Part shown: positions 7,553-15,609 of the stretch, one piece after another
How positions within the stretch are numbered: position 1 is the stretch's first letter
Layout of the letters: every line of letters starts with the position of its first letter
NCBI RefSeq assembly: GCF_947166265.1
Contig: NZ_CAMVDO010000015.1
Span: 17,356 to 81,355 of the forward strand
Reading direction: 5' to 3'
From: an uncultured Fibrobacter sp.
GTDB lineage: Bacteria > Fibrobacterota > Fibrobacteria > Fibrobacterales > Fibrobacteraceae
DNA: 64,000 bases
The notes under the pieces: generated by a model
Told to the model about the DNA's origin: nothing
The model's input: the letters and a program-made list of their open reading frames with translations, nothing else
Databases searched by the model: none
Made by a program: the position numbers and the translations under genes

Positions 7553-10500
7553 ATGGCGGTAACGTTGGATTCCCTTAAAAAGTCTATTGGTAAGAAAAAT
7601 GCCAATTCTAGGGCCTTTGCATGGCTTGCAGATCTTGAACGCGAAGCGGGGGATCTGGATAAGGCTTTGCAGAGGGTCGATGGCGGACTTACGCTTTATC
7701 CGAACGACGTGGCGGCAATGCTTGTCCGCGCAAAGATCCTGTTCCAAAAGGAAAGCTACGACTCCTGCGTAGAGGAATGCGAAAAGGTCCTGATCGTTGA
7801 TCCGTTCAACCTGGCTGCGCAGCAGATTATGGGCGACGCCTATGACAAGCTCGAAAACATCGGTGAACGAAACGTCTGCTACCGTCGTCTGCACGACATG
7901 GATCCGCTGAACACCTTCTGGAAAGACGAATACGATGTGGTGGTGGGAAGTGTCGCTGCGGCTGCTATGGCCGGGGAAATTTCCGATACCGACTTCAGTA
8001 TGCCGGGTGAAAACGGCTCGATGGACATGAGCGACGAATTCAAGATGGACGCTCCGTCGGATGAGTTTAATCTGGATGAACCGCAAGCGGCGGAAGGCGC
8101 TCCCCAGGGTGAAGATTTCTCTGTGGATGGAGCTGCTGAAAGCGACGATCCGTTTGCCGCCCTTGCCTCTATGATGCCCGGTAGCGATGATGCCGACGAT
8201 TCTGCCATGGAGGACTTGTCCGCATCGCTTGATTCTGCCCTTGATTCTATCGCGGTGAATCCTCCCGAACAGGAAATGGAAGAATTCCCTGCGGACGAGA
8301 ACATTTCTGTTAGCGATGTTGGTTCGGCGCTGTCCGACATGTTTGGTCTGGACGATGACCTCGAACCGGAGGAAACGTCTCAGCCGGCCGCATCCGCCGA
8401 TACGGATATTCCTGAAAGTATTGACGACAGTGCCGAGGCGAATGTGTCGAGCGTATTCAGCTCGACTCCTGTTGAAGCTCCGGCCTCAACCGATTCTGAC
8501 GAACCGACGACAATCGACAATGCGTTTGACTCCATCTTCGGTGAAGACGAACTCCCCGAAGAAAAGCCGCAGGACGCGGCTCCGGAAACTGCACAGGAAT
8601 CGGCACAAGACGAAGCCGCCTTTACGCTCGATGAGCCTGCAGCCGAAGAGGGTGGTCTGTTTGAAAAGTCTGCCGATGCCGACATGAACTTGACGGGCGA
8701 ATGGTCTCCGAGTCCGACTCCGGCAGTCGAAGATAGCTCCGATGAAGTTCTGGACATCGATGCTCCTGCAGAAGCACCCGAAGCAGCAACTCCTGTAGCG
8801 GAAGCTCCGGCTGCTGCGGCCGATGAACCGACGACGATCGACAATGCGTTTGATTCCATCTTCGGTGAAGACGAACTCCCCGAAGAAAAACCGCAGGAAA
8901 CGGCTCCAGAAGTTGCTCAGGAAGAATCGGCACAGGACGATTCCGCCTTTACGCTCGATGAGCCGGCTGCCGAAGAGGGCGGTCTGTTTGAAAAGTCTGC
9001 CGATGCCGACATGAACTTGACGGGCGATTGGTCTCCGAGTCCTGCACCGGCAGTCGAAGAAAGCTCCGATGAAGTTCTTGATATCGATGCGCCTGCAGAA
9101 GAAAGTCTCTCGCTGGATGAAACGCCCGCAGAAACTCCTGCAGCTGAAGCTTCTGTAGAGGAAGCTCCGGCAGTTGAAACTCCGGCTGCCGTAGCCGATG
9201 AACCGACGACGATCGACAATGCTTTTGATTCCATCTTCGGTGAAGATGAACTCCCCGAAGAAAAGCCGCAGGATGCGGCTCCGGAAGCTGCTCAGGAAGA
9301 ATCGTCACAGGACGATGCCGCCTTTACGCTCGATGAACCTGCCGCCGAAGAGGGCGGTCTGTTTGAAAAGTCCGCGGATGCCGACATGAACTTGACTGGC
9401 GATTGGTCTCCGAGTCCTGTTCCGGCGGAGGATGAGGCTCCTGTTGCCGAAACCGCTCCTGCACCGGCAGATGAAGTTCTTGATGTAGCTGCAGCCGATG
9501 AAAGCCTTGATCTGGAGGCTCCTGCGGACGAAACTCTTTCGCTTGATGAAACGCCTGCGGAAGAATCCCTGTCGTTGGATGACATTAAACTGGATAACGT
9601 TGCTCCTGCTGCCGAAGAATCCACTCCTGTTACTTTGGACGAAATTCCAGCGGAAACGGAAACCGTGGAAACGGCTTCTGAACAGGAAGTTGCCGCTTCT
9701 ACTGAAGCTCCTGCGGAAACGAAGCCTGCAGACGATGGCTTTAGTGTAGATAGCGCTTTTGATTCGCTGTTTGGAACCGAAGACGATATTCCCGAAGAAA
9801 AACCGCAGACTGAAAATGTTGAAGAAGCCCCTGCAGAAGAATCGGCTAGTCTTGCGGAACAGGTGAATCAGGCTGAATCCGAACTCGAAATGCCCGAAGT
9901 CAAGGAAGAACAGTCCGATATTGCAAAGGAAATGGGCGGTGCTTTCGCTTCGATGTTCGGCGACGACGACGATCTGGATTTGCCTGTTTCTAAGGGAGAA
10001 GCCGAAGCTCCGGCGGAAAATAGTCAGGAAGCGACCGGTGCCTTGATTGAAGAATCTTTTGGAAAGGCTAGCGAAGACGAAATCTCTGATGATCTGGATG
10101 CTTCGTTCGATAGCTTGTTCGGAAAGGACGATAGTCTGGAAGAAGACCTTACAGTTCCCGCCGAAGAAAAGCCTGCCGCAGAAACTCCTGCTGCAACGGG
10201 AATGGCGACGGAACAGCCGAAGGATCTGGATTCCCTGGAATCCGAAGTTTCCGGTGCGTTCAAGGGACTTTTCGATATGGATGACGACGCTCTTCCCGAA
10301 GAAAAGCCGTCGAACAATGGTGTCGATTTCTTGATGTCCGGAGATTCCGATGATGAAATTTCGGCCGGTCTTATCAATAATCCCGATGCTCCCCTTGACC
10401 GTGGCGCTCACGATTTGGATGAAAGTCTGAATACCCGGACGCTTGCTGAAATTTATTTCGATCAGGGACTTTATGGCAAGGCTCTTGAAATTTACAAGGA

Positions 10501-10594
10501 TCTGGTACAGAAAGAACCTGAAAACGAAGATATTGCTGCCCGTATGGCTGAAGTCGAAAAGCTGTATAACGAAAAGTTCGGAGGCAATGCCTAA
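7553..10594 (+). CDS. Large acidic repeat protein with TPRs at both ends, next to pilT
   Basis: A 1013-residue, strongly acidic, Ala/Glu/Pro-rich protein. The first ~130 residues form TPR-like helices (DKALQRVDGGLTLYPND, then SCVEECEKVLIVDPFN), and the last ~55 contain another TPR (LAEIYFDQGLYGKALEIY). The middle is low-complexity and probably disordered. It holds three long near-identical repeats and further short copies of AFDSLFG-acidic-LPEEKP. No signal peptide or membrane segment is visible. ATG 7553 is chosen because GAGG lies 5 bp upstream; the GTG at 7547 would overlap that site. pilT overlaps the stop by one base, suggesting a pilus-related role. The layout (acidic disorder plus C-terminal TPR) recalls FimV, but I see no LysM domain, so this is analogy only. 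Confidence 0.75.
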   Translation: MAVTLDSLKKSIGKKNANSRAFAWLADLEREAGDLDKALQRVDGGLTLYPNDVAAMLVRAKILFQKESYDSCVEECEKVLIVDPFNLAAQQIMGDAYDKLENIGERNVCYRRLHDMDPLNTFWKDEYDVVVGSVAAAAMAGEISDTDFSMPGENGSMDMSDEFKMDAPSDEFNLDEPQAAEGAPQGEDFSVDGAAESDDPFAALASMMPGSDDADDSAMEDLSASLDSALDSIAVNPPEQEMEEFPADENISVSDVGSALSDMFGLDDDLEPEETSQPAASADTDIPESIDDSAEANVSSVFSSTPVEAPASTDSDEPTTIDNAFDSIFGEDELPEEKPQDAAPETAQESAQDEAAFTLDEPAAEEGGLFEKSADADMNLTGEWSPSPTPAVEDSSDEVLDIDAPAEAPEAATPVAEAPAAAADEPTTIDNAFDSIFGEDELPEEKPQETAPEVAQEESAQDDSAFTLDEPAAEEGGLFEKSADADMNLTGDWSPSPAPAVEESSDEVLDIDAPAEESLSLDETPAETPAAEASVEEAPAVETPAAVADEPTTIDNAFDSIFGEDELPEEKPQDAAPEAAQEESSQDDAAFTLDEPAAEEGGLFEKSADADMNLTGDWSPSPVPAEDEAPVAETAPAPADEVLDVAAADESLDLEAPADETLSLDETPAEESLSLDDIKLDNVAPAAEESTPVTLDEIPAETETVETASEQEVAASTEAPAETKPADDGFSVDSAFDSLFGTEDDIPEEKPQTENVEEAPAEESASLAEQVNQAESELEMPEVKEEQSDIAKEMGGAFASMFGDDDDLDLPVSKGEAEAPAENSQEATGALIEESFGKASEDEISDDLDASFDSLFGKDDSLEEDLTVPAEEKPAAETPAATGMATEQPKDLDSLESEVSGAFKGLFDMDDDALPEEKPSNNGVDFLMSGDSDDEISAGLINNPDAPLDRGAHDLDESLNTRTLAEIYFDQGLYGKALEIYKDLVQKEPENEDIAARMAEVEKLYNEKFGGNA
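8501..9418 (+). repeat. Three long in-frame coding repeats (about 216-219 bp each)
   Basis: Copies lie at 8501-8716, 8825-9043 and 9200-9418. Each encodes EPTTIDNAFDSIFGEDELPE through GGLFEKSADADMNLTG and WSPSP, separated by variable Ala/Pro/Glu spacers. Shorter related motifs occur near 8322, 9740, 9933, 10100 and 10252. Length differences between copies point to expansion by recombination. Confidence 0.85.
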
Positions 10595-11706
10595 TGGCTG
10601 AACAGCAACCGCAGCTGCGTATTGAAAAGCTGCTTCGCGAAATGGTGAACCGCAATGCGTCTGATATGCATTTGCGCGTAGGTGTTCCGCCTGTATACCG
10701 TATTAACGGTGCCTTGCAGCGTCCGTTCGATATTCGTGTCGATTCCTTGATGATGGATTCCTTCTTGGATGATATCATGAACCGCGACCAGAAACAGCGC
10801 TTTGAAGCGAATAAGGAATGCGACTTTGCCGTGGGTGCCCGCGATATGGGCCGTTTCCGTGTGAACGTTTTCCGTCAGCGTGGAACGATTGCTGTTGTGA
10901 TCCGTCACATTAAGGCGAAGATTCCGGCATTCGAAGACCTGCAGCTGCCCGAAGTGATTCGTGACATGGCCTTAACCAAGCGCGGACTCGTGCTTGTGAC
11001 GGGTACGACGGGTTCGGGTAAGTCGACAACGCTTGCTGCCATGCTGGACTACATTAACCAGCAAGAAGCGGTGAACATCATTACGGTCGAAGACCCGATT
11101 GAATACCTTTACCGCGACAACAAGGCGATTATTTCTCAGCGTGAAATTGGCGTGGATACGCTTTCGTATGCAAACGCCCTGCGTGCCGCCCTCCGTCAGG
11201 ACCCGGATGTGCTTCTGGTGGGCGAAATTCGTGACCTTGAAACCATGCAGATTGCCATGACTGCTGCCGATACGGGCCACATGGTGTTTGCGACGATTCA
11301 TACCACGAATGCGACCGAAACGATTCACCGTGTGCTTTCGATGTATCCGCCGCACCAGCATGACGAAATCCGCTTGCTGCTTTCCGAAGTGCTTGCGGGC
11401 ATTATTTCGCTCCGCTTATTGCCGACCAAGGATGGTAACGGGCGAGTGCCTGCTGCCGAAATCCTGGTGAATACGGCGGCCATCAAGGAATACATCGAAG
11501 ACAAGGACAAGAACGACCTGATTGAACAGGCTATTGCCGAAGGCCACATGCAGTACCGTAGCCAGACCTTCGACCAGGCGCTCCTGAAACTTTACGAAGA
11601 AGAAAAGATTTCCCTTGAAACGGCTATGAATGCGGCGACGAACCCCGATGACTTCGACCTTAAGATTCGCGGTATTTCGGGTACTTCTGAACGTGGCTGG
11701 ATGTAG
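10594..11706 (+). CDS. pilT: Type IV pilus retraction ATPase PilT
   Basis: A 370-residue hexameric secretion ATPase that powers pilus retraction and twitching. An N-terminal PAS-like domain (NASDMHLRVGVPPVYRING) is followed by Walker A GTTGSGKSTT at ~136, the Asp box TVEDPIEY, Walker B DVLLVGEIRD at ~205 and the His box TGHMVFATIHTTNA. Length and the ILVNTAAIKEYI region fit PilT rather than PilB, and there is no zinc tetracysteine motif. ATG overlaps the previous stop by one base (TAATG). A strong terminator follows. Confidence 0.95.
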   Translation: MAEQQPQLRIEKLLREMVNRNASDMHLRVGVPPVYRINGALQRPFDIRVDSLMMDSFLDDIMNRDQKQRFEANKECDFAVGARDMGRFRVNVFRQRGTIAVVIRHIKAKIPAFEDLQLPEVIRDMALTKRGLVLVTGTTGSGKSTTLAAMLDYINQQEAVNIITVEDPIEYLYRDNKAIISQREIGVDTLSYANALRAALRQDPDVLLVGEIRDLETMQIAMTAADTGHMVFATIHTTNATETIHRVLSMYPPHQHDEIRLLLSEVLAGIISLRLLPTKDGNGRVPAAEILVNTAAIKEYIEDKDKNDLIEQAIAEGHMQYRSQTFDQALLKLYEEEKISLETAMNAATNPDDFDLKIRGISGTSERGWM

Positions 11707-11744
11707 TTTTTCGGAAAGTCCTTTTTTCGAAGAAATTCTTTTCA

Positions 11745-11777
11745 TTTACACCCTTCACAAAGGGTGTAAATTTTTTT
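11745..11777 (+). terminator. Rho-independent terminator after pilT
   Basis: A perfect 11-bp stem, TTTACACCCTT with AAGGGTGTAAA, a CACA loop and seven T residues. It closes the 7298-11706 gene group. Confidence 0.92.
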
Positions 11778-11809
11778 AAATTTGGCGCCGTCTTAAGAAC
11801 GGAGTGCCC

Positions 11810-13711
11810 ATGCCCAATATTCACGCCAAAGAATCCCTCCAGAGTTTCCTCGCTGGCGTCAAGACGACCATTACCCCTGAACTTTTCCGCACGGTACGCA
11901 GAGGCTATAACAAGAAAAGCTTCATCAGCGACCTGATGTCGGGCCTCATCGTGGGCATTCTCGCGCTTCCGCTTGCGATTGCGTTCGCTATCGCCTCGGG
12001 CGTGGGTCCGGAACAGGGCCTCTACACGGCCATCATCGCTGGTTTCGCCATTTCTTTCCTGGGCGGTTCCCGTTTCCAGATCGGCGGCCCCACCGGCGCC
12101 TTCATCGTGATCGTCTACGGCATCGTGAGCCAGTACGGTTACGATGGCCTTGCCTCGGCAACGCTCCTGGCCGGTATCCTCCTGATTATTTTCGGCCTCG
12201 CGAAATTCGGTGCCATTATCAAGTTCATTCCGTTCCCGGTGACCGTGGGCTTTACCGCGGGTATTGCGATTATCATTGCGCTTGGCCAGGTGCCAAACTT
12301 CTTCGGCCTGCGTTTTTTGGCGAAGGATCCGGCCGATGCCGTGGGTAAGATCAAGCTTTACGCCTCTTCGCTCGATACCATCAACATTTACGCGGTAATT
12401 GTGGGGCTTGTGGCGCTCGCCGTTTGCATCTTGTGGCCGAAGATTACGACGAAGGTTCCCGGTTCCCTGATTGCAATTATTGTCGCTACGGTCATGGTGA
12501 AGGTTCTTGGCTGGGATGACCCGATCAACGGTCACGGCGTGGTGACTATCGGCATGAAAAACCACATCCCGAGCGGTTTCCCGATGCCGCACCTGCCGAA
12601 TATCAGCCTCGAAATGATGCAGAAGGTGTTCCAGCCTGCTTTGACGATCGCTATTCTCGGTGCCATTGAATCGCTGCTTTCTGCCGTGGTGGCTGACGGT
12701 ATGACCTCGACCAAGCACCGTTCCAATACCGAACTTTTTGGCCAGGGTGTCGCGAATATCCTTTCTCCGATGTTTGGCGGTATCCCGGCTACGGGTGCCA
12801 TTGCCCGTACGGCGACCAACATCCGTAACGGTGCCGTGAGCCCGATTTCGGGCCTGGTGCATGCGGTGGTGCTCCTCCTCATTATGCTCGTGCTCGGCAA
12901 GTACGCCGAAATGATCCCGATGGCAGCCCTTGCCGCCGTGCTTTTCCAGGTGGCCTTCAATATGTGCGGCTACCGCAGCTTCATCAAGATGTTCAAGGCT
13001 CCGAAGAGCGACGTTATCGTGATGCTTGTGGCCTTCTTCCTCACGGTGATTATCGACCTTACGGTTGCGATTGAAGTCGGCGTTCTCCTTGCCGCGGTGC
13101 TCTTTATTAAGCGCATGAGCGACGTTTCCGAAATGGAAACGGTGACGGAAGCCCTCAAGGAAGACGACGAAGAAGCCGCCCACAACGATCTCAGCCGCCA
13201 GGTGCCAAAGGGTGTGGTGGTGTACGAACTCGCCGGTTCCCTTTTCTTTGGTGCGGTGGACAAGTTCAAGGACACCATGGCCCGCATCTCGGACAAGCCG
13301 AAGATCCTTATTCTGCGTATGCGTAGCGTGTCTAGCATCGATGCCGCCGGTATCCAGATGATCGAGGACCTGCTGAACCGTTGCAACCGCGAAGGGACGC
13401 AGCTCTTGCTGTCGGGCGTGCATGCCCAGCCGGTGGTGGCGCTTACCCGTGCAGGCGTCCTCAAGCAGCTTGGCGAAGAAAACGCCCTCGGTAACATCGA
13501 CGCGGCCCTCAACCGTGCCCGCGAACTCCTCGGACTTCCGATTGTCGATACCTCGCACGAAAAGCAGCAGGCCCCGACGGTGTCTTGGGAAAGAAACCTC
13601 GACAAGCCGTGGATGCCTGAAGAATCGAACGCCGCGATTGCCGAAGAGACACCGGAAGTCATCGCTGAAAAGATGATGGACGAACCCGTCGTGAAAATCG
13701 AAGAAAAGTAA
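11810..13711 (+). CDS. SulP family anion transporter with STAS domain
   Basis: A 633-residue inner-membrane transporter of the SLC26/SulP family (sulfate, bicarbonate or other anions). It has the family signature around residues 45-75 (DLMSGLIVGILALPLAIAFA, then GPEQGLYTAIIAG) and about 11 hydrophobic segments up to ~430. A cytoplasmic STAS domain follows from ~465 with GVVVYELAGSLFFGA and SSIDAAGIQMIEDL. A long acidic tail follows. Substrate cannot be assigned. ATG 11810 is preferred over GTG 11804 because GGAG is 5 bp upstream. It is a single gene between two terminators. Confidence 0.9.
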   Translation: MPNIHAKESLQSFLAGVKTTITPELFRTVRRGYNKKSFISDLMSGLIVGILALPLAIAFAIASGVGPEQGLYTAIIAGFAISFLGGSRFQIGGPTGAFIVIVYGIVSQYGYDGLASATLLAGILLIIFGLAKFGAIIKFIPFPVTVGFTAGIAIIIALGQVPNFFGLRFLAKDPADAVGKIKLYASSLDTINIYAVIVGLVALAVCILWPKITTKVPGSLIAIIVATVMVKVLGWDDPINGHGVVTIGMKNHIPSGFPMPHLPNISLEMMQKVFQPALTIAILGAIESLLSAVVADGMTSTKHRSNTELFGQGVANILSPMFGGIPATGAIARTATNIRNGAVSPISGLVHAVVLLLIMLVLGKYAEMIPMAALAAVLFQVAFNMCGYRSFIKMFKAPKSDVIVMLVAFFLTVIIDLTVAIEVGVLLAAVLFIKRMSDVSEMETVTEALKEDDEEAAHNDLSRQVPKGVVVYELAGSLFFGAVDKFKDTMARISDKPKILILRMRSVSSIDAAGIQMIEDLLNRCNREGTQLLLSGVHAQPVVALTRAGVLKQLGEENALGNIDAALNRARELLGLPIVDTSHEKQQAPTVSWERNLDKPWMPEESNAAIAEETPEVIAEKMMDEPVVKIEEK

Positions 13712-13752
13712 CTCGGCATGCCTGCAGTGTCGTAGGTTAGATGCTGAATGGT

Positions 13753-13786
13753 GCCCGTGACTTTGCTGTGCGAAGGCGGGCTTTTT
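13753..13786 (+). terminator. Terminator after the SulP gene
   Basis: An interrupted stem, GCCCG and CTTTGC pairing with GCGAAG and CGGGC around a TGT loop, then TTTTT. It sits in the 107-bp gap before the next gene. Confidence 0.72.
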
Positions 13787-13818
13787 CTATGGTGAAAATC
13801 TTTTCTATTTTATAGCTT

Positions 13819-14937
13819 ATGGCAAAGAAGAAAAAAGTTTGGAAGTCGCCGGCGATGGCTCAGGCCATGCGCAGCAAGGAAGATAAACTTCGTGAAACGC
13901 TTACGCAGATTGTGAGCGGACAGAGCCGGCTTTTACACCGCCCCGATGATTTGTACGAGGCGATTGCGAACGGCATCGACGAAATCGAAAATTTCAAGAA
14001 TCCGAAGGATCAGCTGGAACTTTTGGCGTGGACGCTCCGTGCGGACTTTATTTCGTTCAAGGCGGACAGCGACGAAGAAAAGGAATACTGGGACAATCTT
14101 TTTTACGATGCGGGAACGTTCTTTGTGGAACTGGCCTCGCAGTATAGCGATAAGGACTATGTGGCGGACTTGGTTCACGACTTGGCGATGCGCCATGTGG
14201 GGGGCGAGGGCCGTTCGGTGGTGTTCCTGAGTGTCGAAGAAATTTTGCCCAGGGAACGTGCACAGGCCTTGCTCGAAGAATTGATCAACAAGGTCACCGA
14301 AGTCGATCAGGGAAACCGTGAAGACATTCTGGATGCCATTTGCGACATGGCGGACTCTATCAAGGATGCGGCGAACTTTGCGAAGGCAGCACTCCTCAAG
14401 GATCCGGACAAGAGCAACGCAACACTCATTGATATTGCCAATGCGCAGTTCATGGCGGGGAATATCGAACTCGCCAAGCAGTGGCTCGGCGATGTCCGTA
14501 ACCCCGGCTCCGAAGACGAAGAGGCGTACCTCGATTTGCAGGCGGCGATTGCCGACAAGGAAGGCCGCAAGTCTGACTGCATCAAGATTGCGCGTACCTT
14601 GTACGAAACCTTCCCGAAGGTGATTAACCTCGGACGCTTGGCGGCGTTCTTGCCCGAAGCGGATGCGGACCGCGTTCTCAAGGAACATGAACAGTTCCGC
14701 AACGGCAATACCGCTGACTTGGAATTTATGCAGTTGCTCGCTTCGATGAAGCGTTATGAACAGCTATCGGGCTACGTGACCCGTTTTGAGAAGGACTTGA
14801 CGACTCTCGATGCCGAAGAACTGACGGGGCTTGCCGATTCGATTGAGCATGACGGGCAGAAGGCTTTGGCCGACCACATTCGCGACTGGATTGTGGAAGA
14901 ACCCGAAGACGCGCAAGCCTTTGACGATAAGGATTAA
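13819..14937 (+). CDS. Uncharacterised helical-repeat protein
   Basis: A 372-residue soluble protein starting with a Lys-rich tail (MAKKKKVWKSP). No signal peptide or membrane segment is seen. The body is helical, with TPR-like turns in the second half: LIDIANAQFMAGNIELAKQW, then AYLDLQAAIADKEGRKSDCI. It may be distantly related to DUF6880-type proteins, but I cannot confirm that. It has an upstream TTTTCTATTTTATAG that could hold a -10 element, and it is transcribed alone between a terminator and the convergent DNA alkyltransferase gene. Function unknown. Confidence 0.6.
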   Translation: MAKKKKVWKSPAMAQAMRSKEDKLRETLTQIVSGQSRLLHRPDDLYEAIANGIDEIENFKNPKDQLELLAWTLRADFISFKADSDEEKEYWDNLFYDAGTFFVELASQYSDKDYVADLVHDLAMRHVGGEGRSVVFLSVEEILPRERAQALLEELINKVTEVDQGNREDILDAICDMADSIKDAANFAKAALLKDPDKSNATLIDIANAQFMAGNIELAKQWLGDVRNPGSEDEEAYLDLQAAIADKEGRKSDCIKIARTLYETFPKVINLGRLAAFLPEADADRVLKEHEQFRNGNTADLEFMQLLASMKRYEQLSGYVTRFEKDLTTLDAEELTGLADSIEHDGQKALADHIRDWIVEEPEDAQAFDDKD

Positions 14938-14939
14938 AA

Positions 14940-15485
14940 CTATTCCAGCAGCAGTTCCTGCGGGATAGCGCCTTCGATAACGAGGAGTCGCCGCTTGAGG
15001 TCGAGCCCCAGGGCGTAGCCGACCAGGCTTCCGCCCTTGCCCACCACGCGATGGCAGGGAAGGATAATCTGTAGCGGGTTCGCGCGGAGGGCGGCGCCCA
15101 CGGCACGTGTGGCGCGGGGCTCTCCAACTGCTTCGGCCACCTGCTGGTAGGTGCGAGTTTCTCCGTAAGGAATCTCGGCGATGGCCTCCCAGACTTTTTG
15201 CTGGAAATCGGTGCCGTACACCTTGAGCGGGAGCGAAAATTCGTGAAGCTTTCCGGCCAGGTACAGGTTCAATTGTTGCACCGCCTTGCGGTAGGCGCGA
15301 GCCACCGTCGAAGATAATGTCTGAACCATATCCGGCTCGGCATAGGCGCAGGCCTGAACCGAACTCGGAACGCCTTCTCCCGTATAGCGCAGGCTACACA
15401 GCTTGGATTTTTCAAACACGAACGTCCACTGCCCCCACAAGTTGCGGTGCGCAATCGTCGTGAATCTTGAATCCGAGAAGTTCAT
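14940..15485 (-). CDS. ogt: Methylated-DNA--[protein]-cysteine S-methyltransferase
   Basis: A 181-residue suicide DNA-repair protein that moves methyl groups from O6-methylguanine to its own cysteine. The acceptor is C144 in PCHRVV. Also visible are TDFQQKVWEAIAEIPYGETRTYQQVA (helix-turn-helix arginine-finger region in two blocks), RAVGAALRANP and a C-terminal GYALGLDLKRRLLVIEG. Length fits Ogt rather than the longer Ada. It is convergent with the gene at 13819 with only 2 bp between stops. Confidence 0.93.
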   Translation of the reverse strand: MNFSDSRFTTIAHRNLWGQWTFVFEKSKLCSLRYTGEGVPSSVQACAYAEPDMVQTLSSTVARAYRKAVQQLNLYLAGKLHEFSLPLKVYGTDFQQKVWEAIAEIPYGETRTYQQVAEAVGEPRATRAVGAALRANPLQIILPCHRVVGKGGSLVGYALGLDLKRRLLVIEGAIPQELLLE

Positions 15486-15487
15486 GG

Positions 15488-15570
15488 TATGAATATAAAA
15501 AGGTGTCGGGTTTCAGGCAACAGGTTTCTCAAAAGGGATCAGGTTCAGGCGACTGGTTTCAGAAAAAATT
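15488..15570. repeat. Short degenerate repeats of a CAGGTTTC-like unit
   Basis: The gap upstream of the first FISUMP gene contains TTTCAGGCAACAGGTTTC and then CAGGTTCAGGCGACTGGTTT, two related copies. It may be a remnant of a dispersed repeat. No other function is evident. Confidence 0.35.
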
Positions 15571-15609
15571 ATATTTCTCCACAATTCTTTCATCAGAGGT
15601 GTTTTGTTT

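Noticed and set aside
8501..9418. Regularly spaced repeats considered as a CRISPR array
   Set aside because: They are in-frame protein repeats of over 200 bp within a single gene; no CRISPR-like short repeats or cas genes occur in the window.
9305..10411. Minus-strand Arg/Phe-rich open frame in the repeat protein gene
   Set aside because: Low-complexity shadow of the acidic repeats; no start signal.
11660..13558. 632-codon minus-strand open frame
   Set aside because: Shadow of the SulP gene; the sense strand has clear transporter and STAS motifs.
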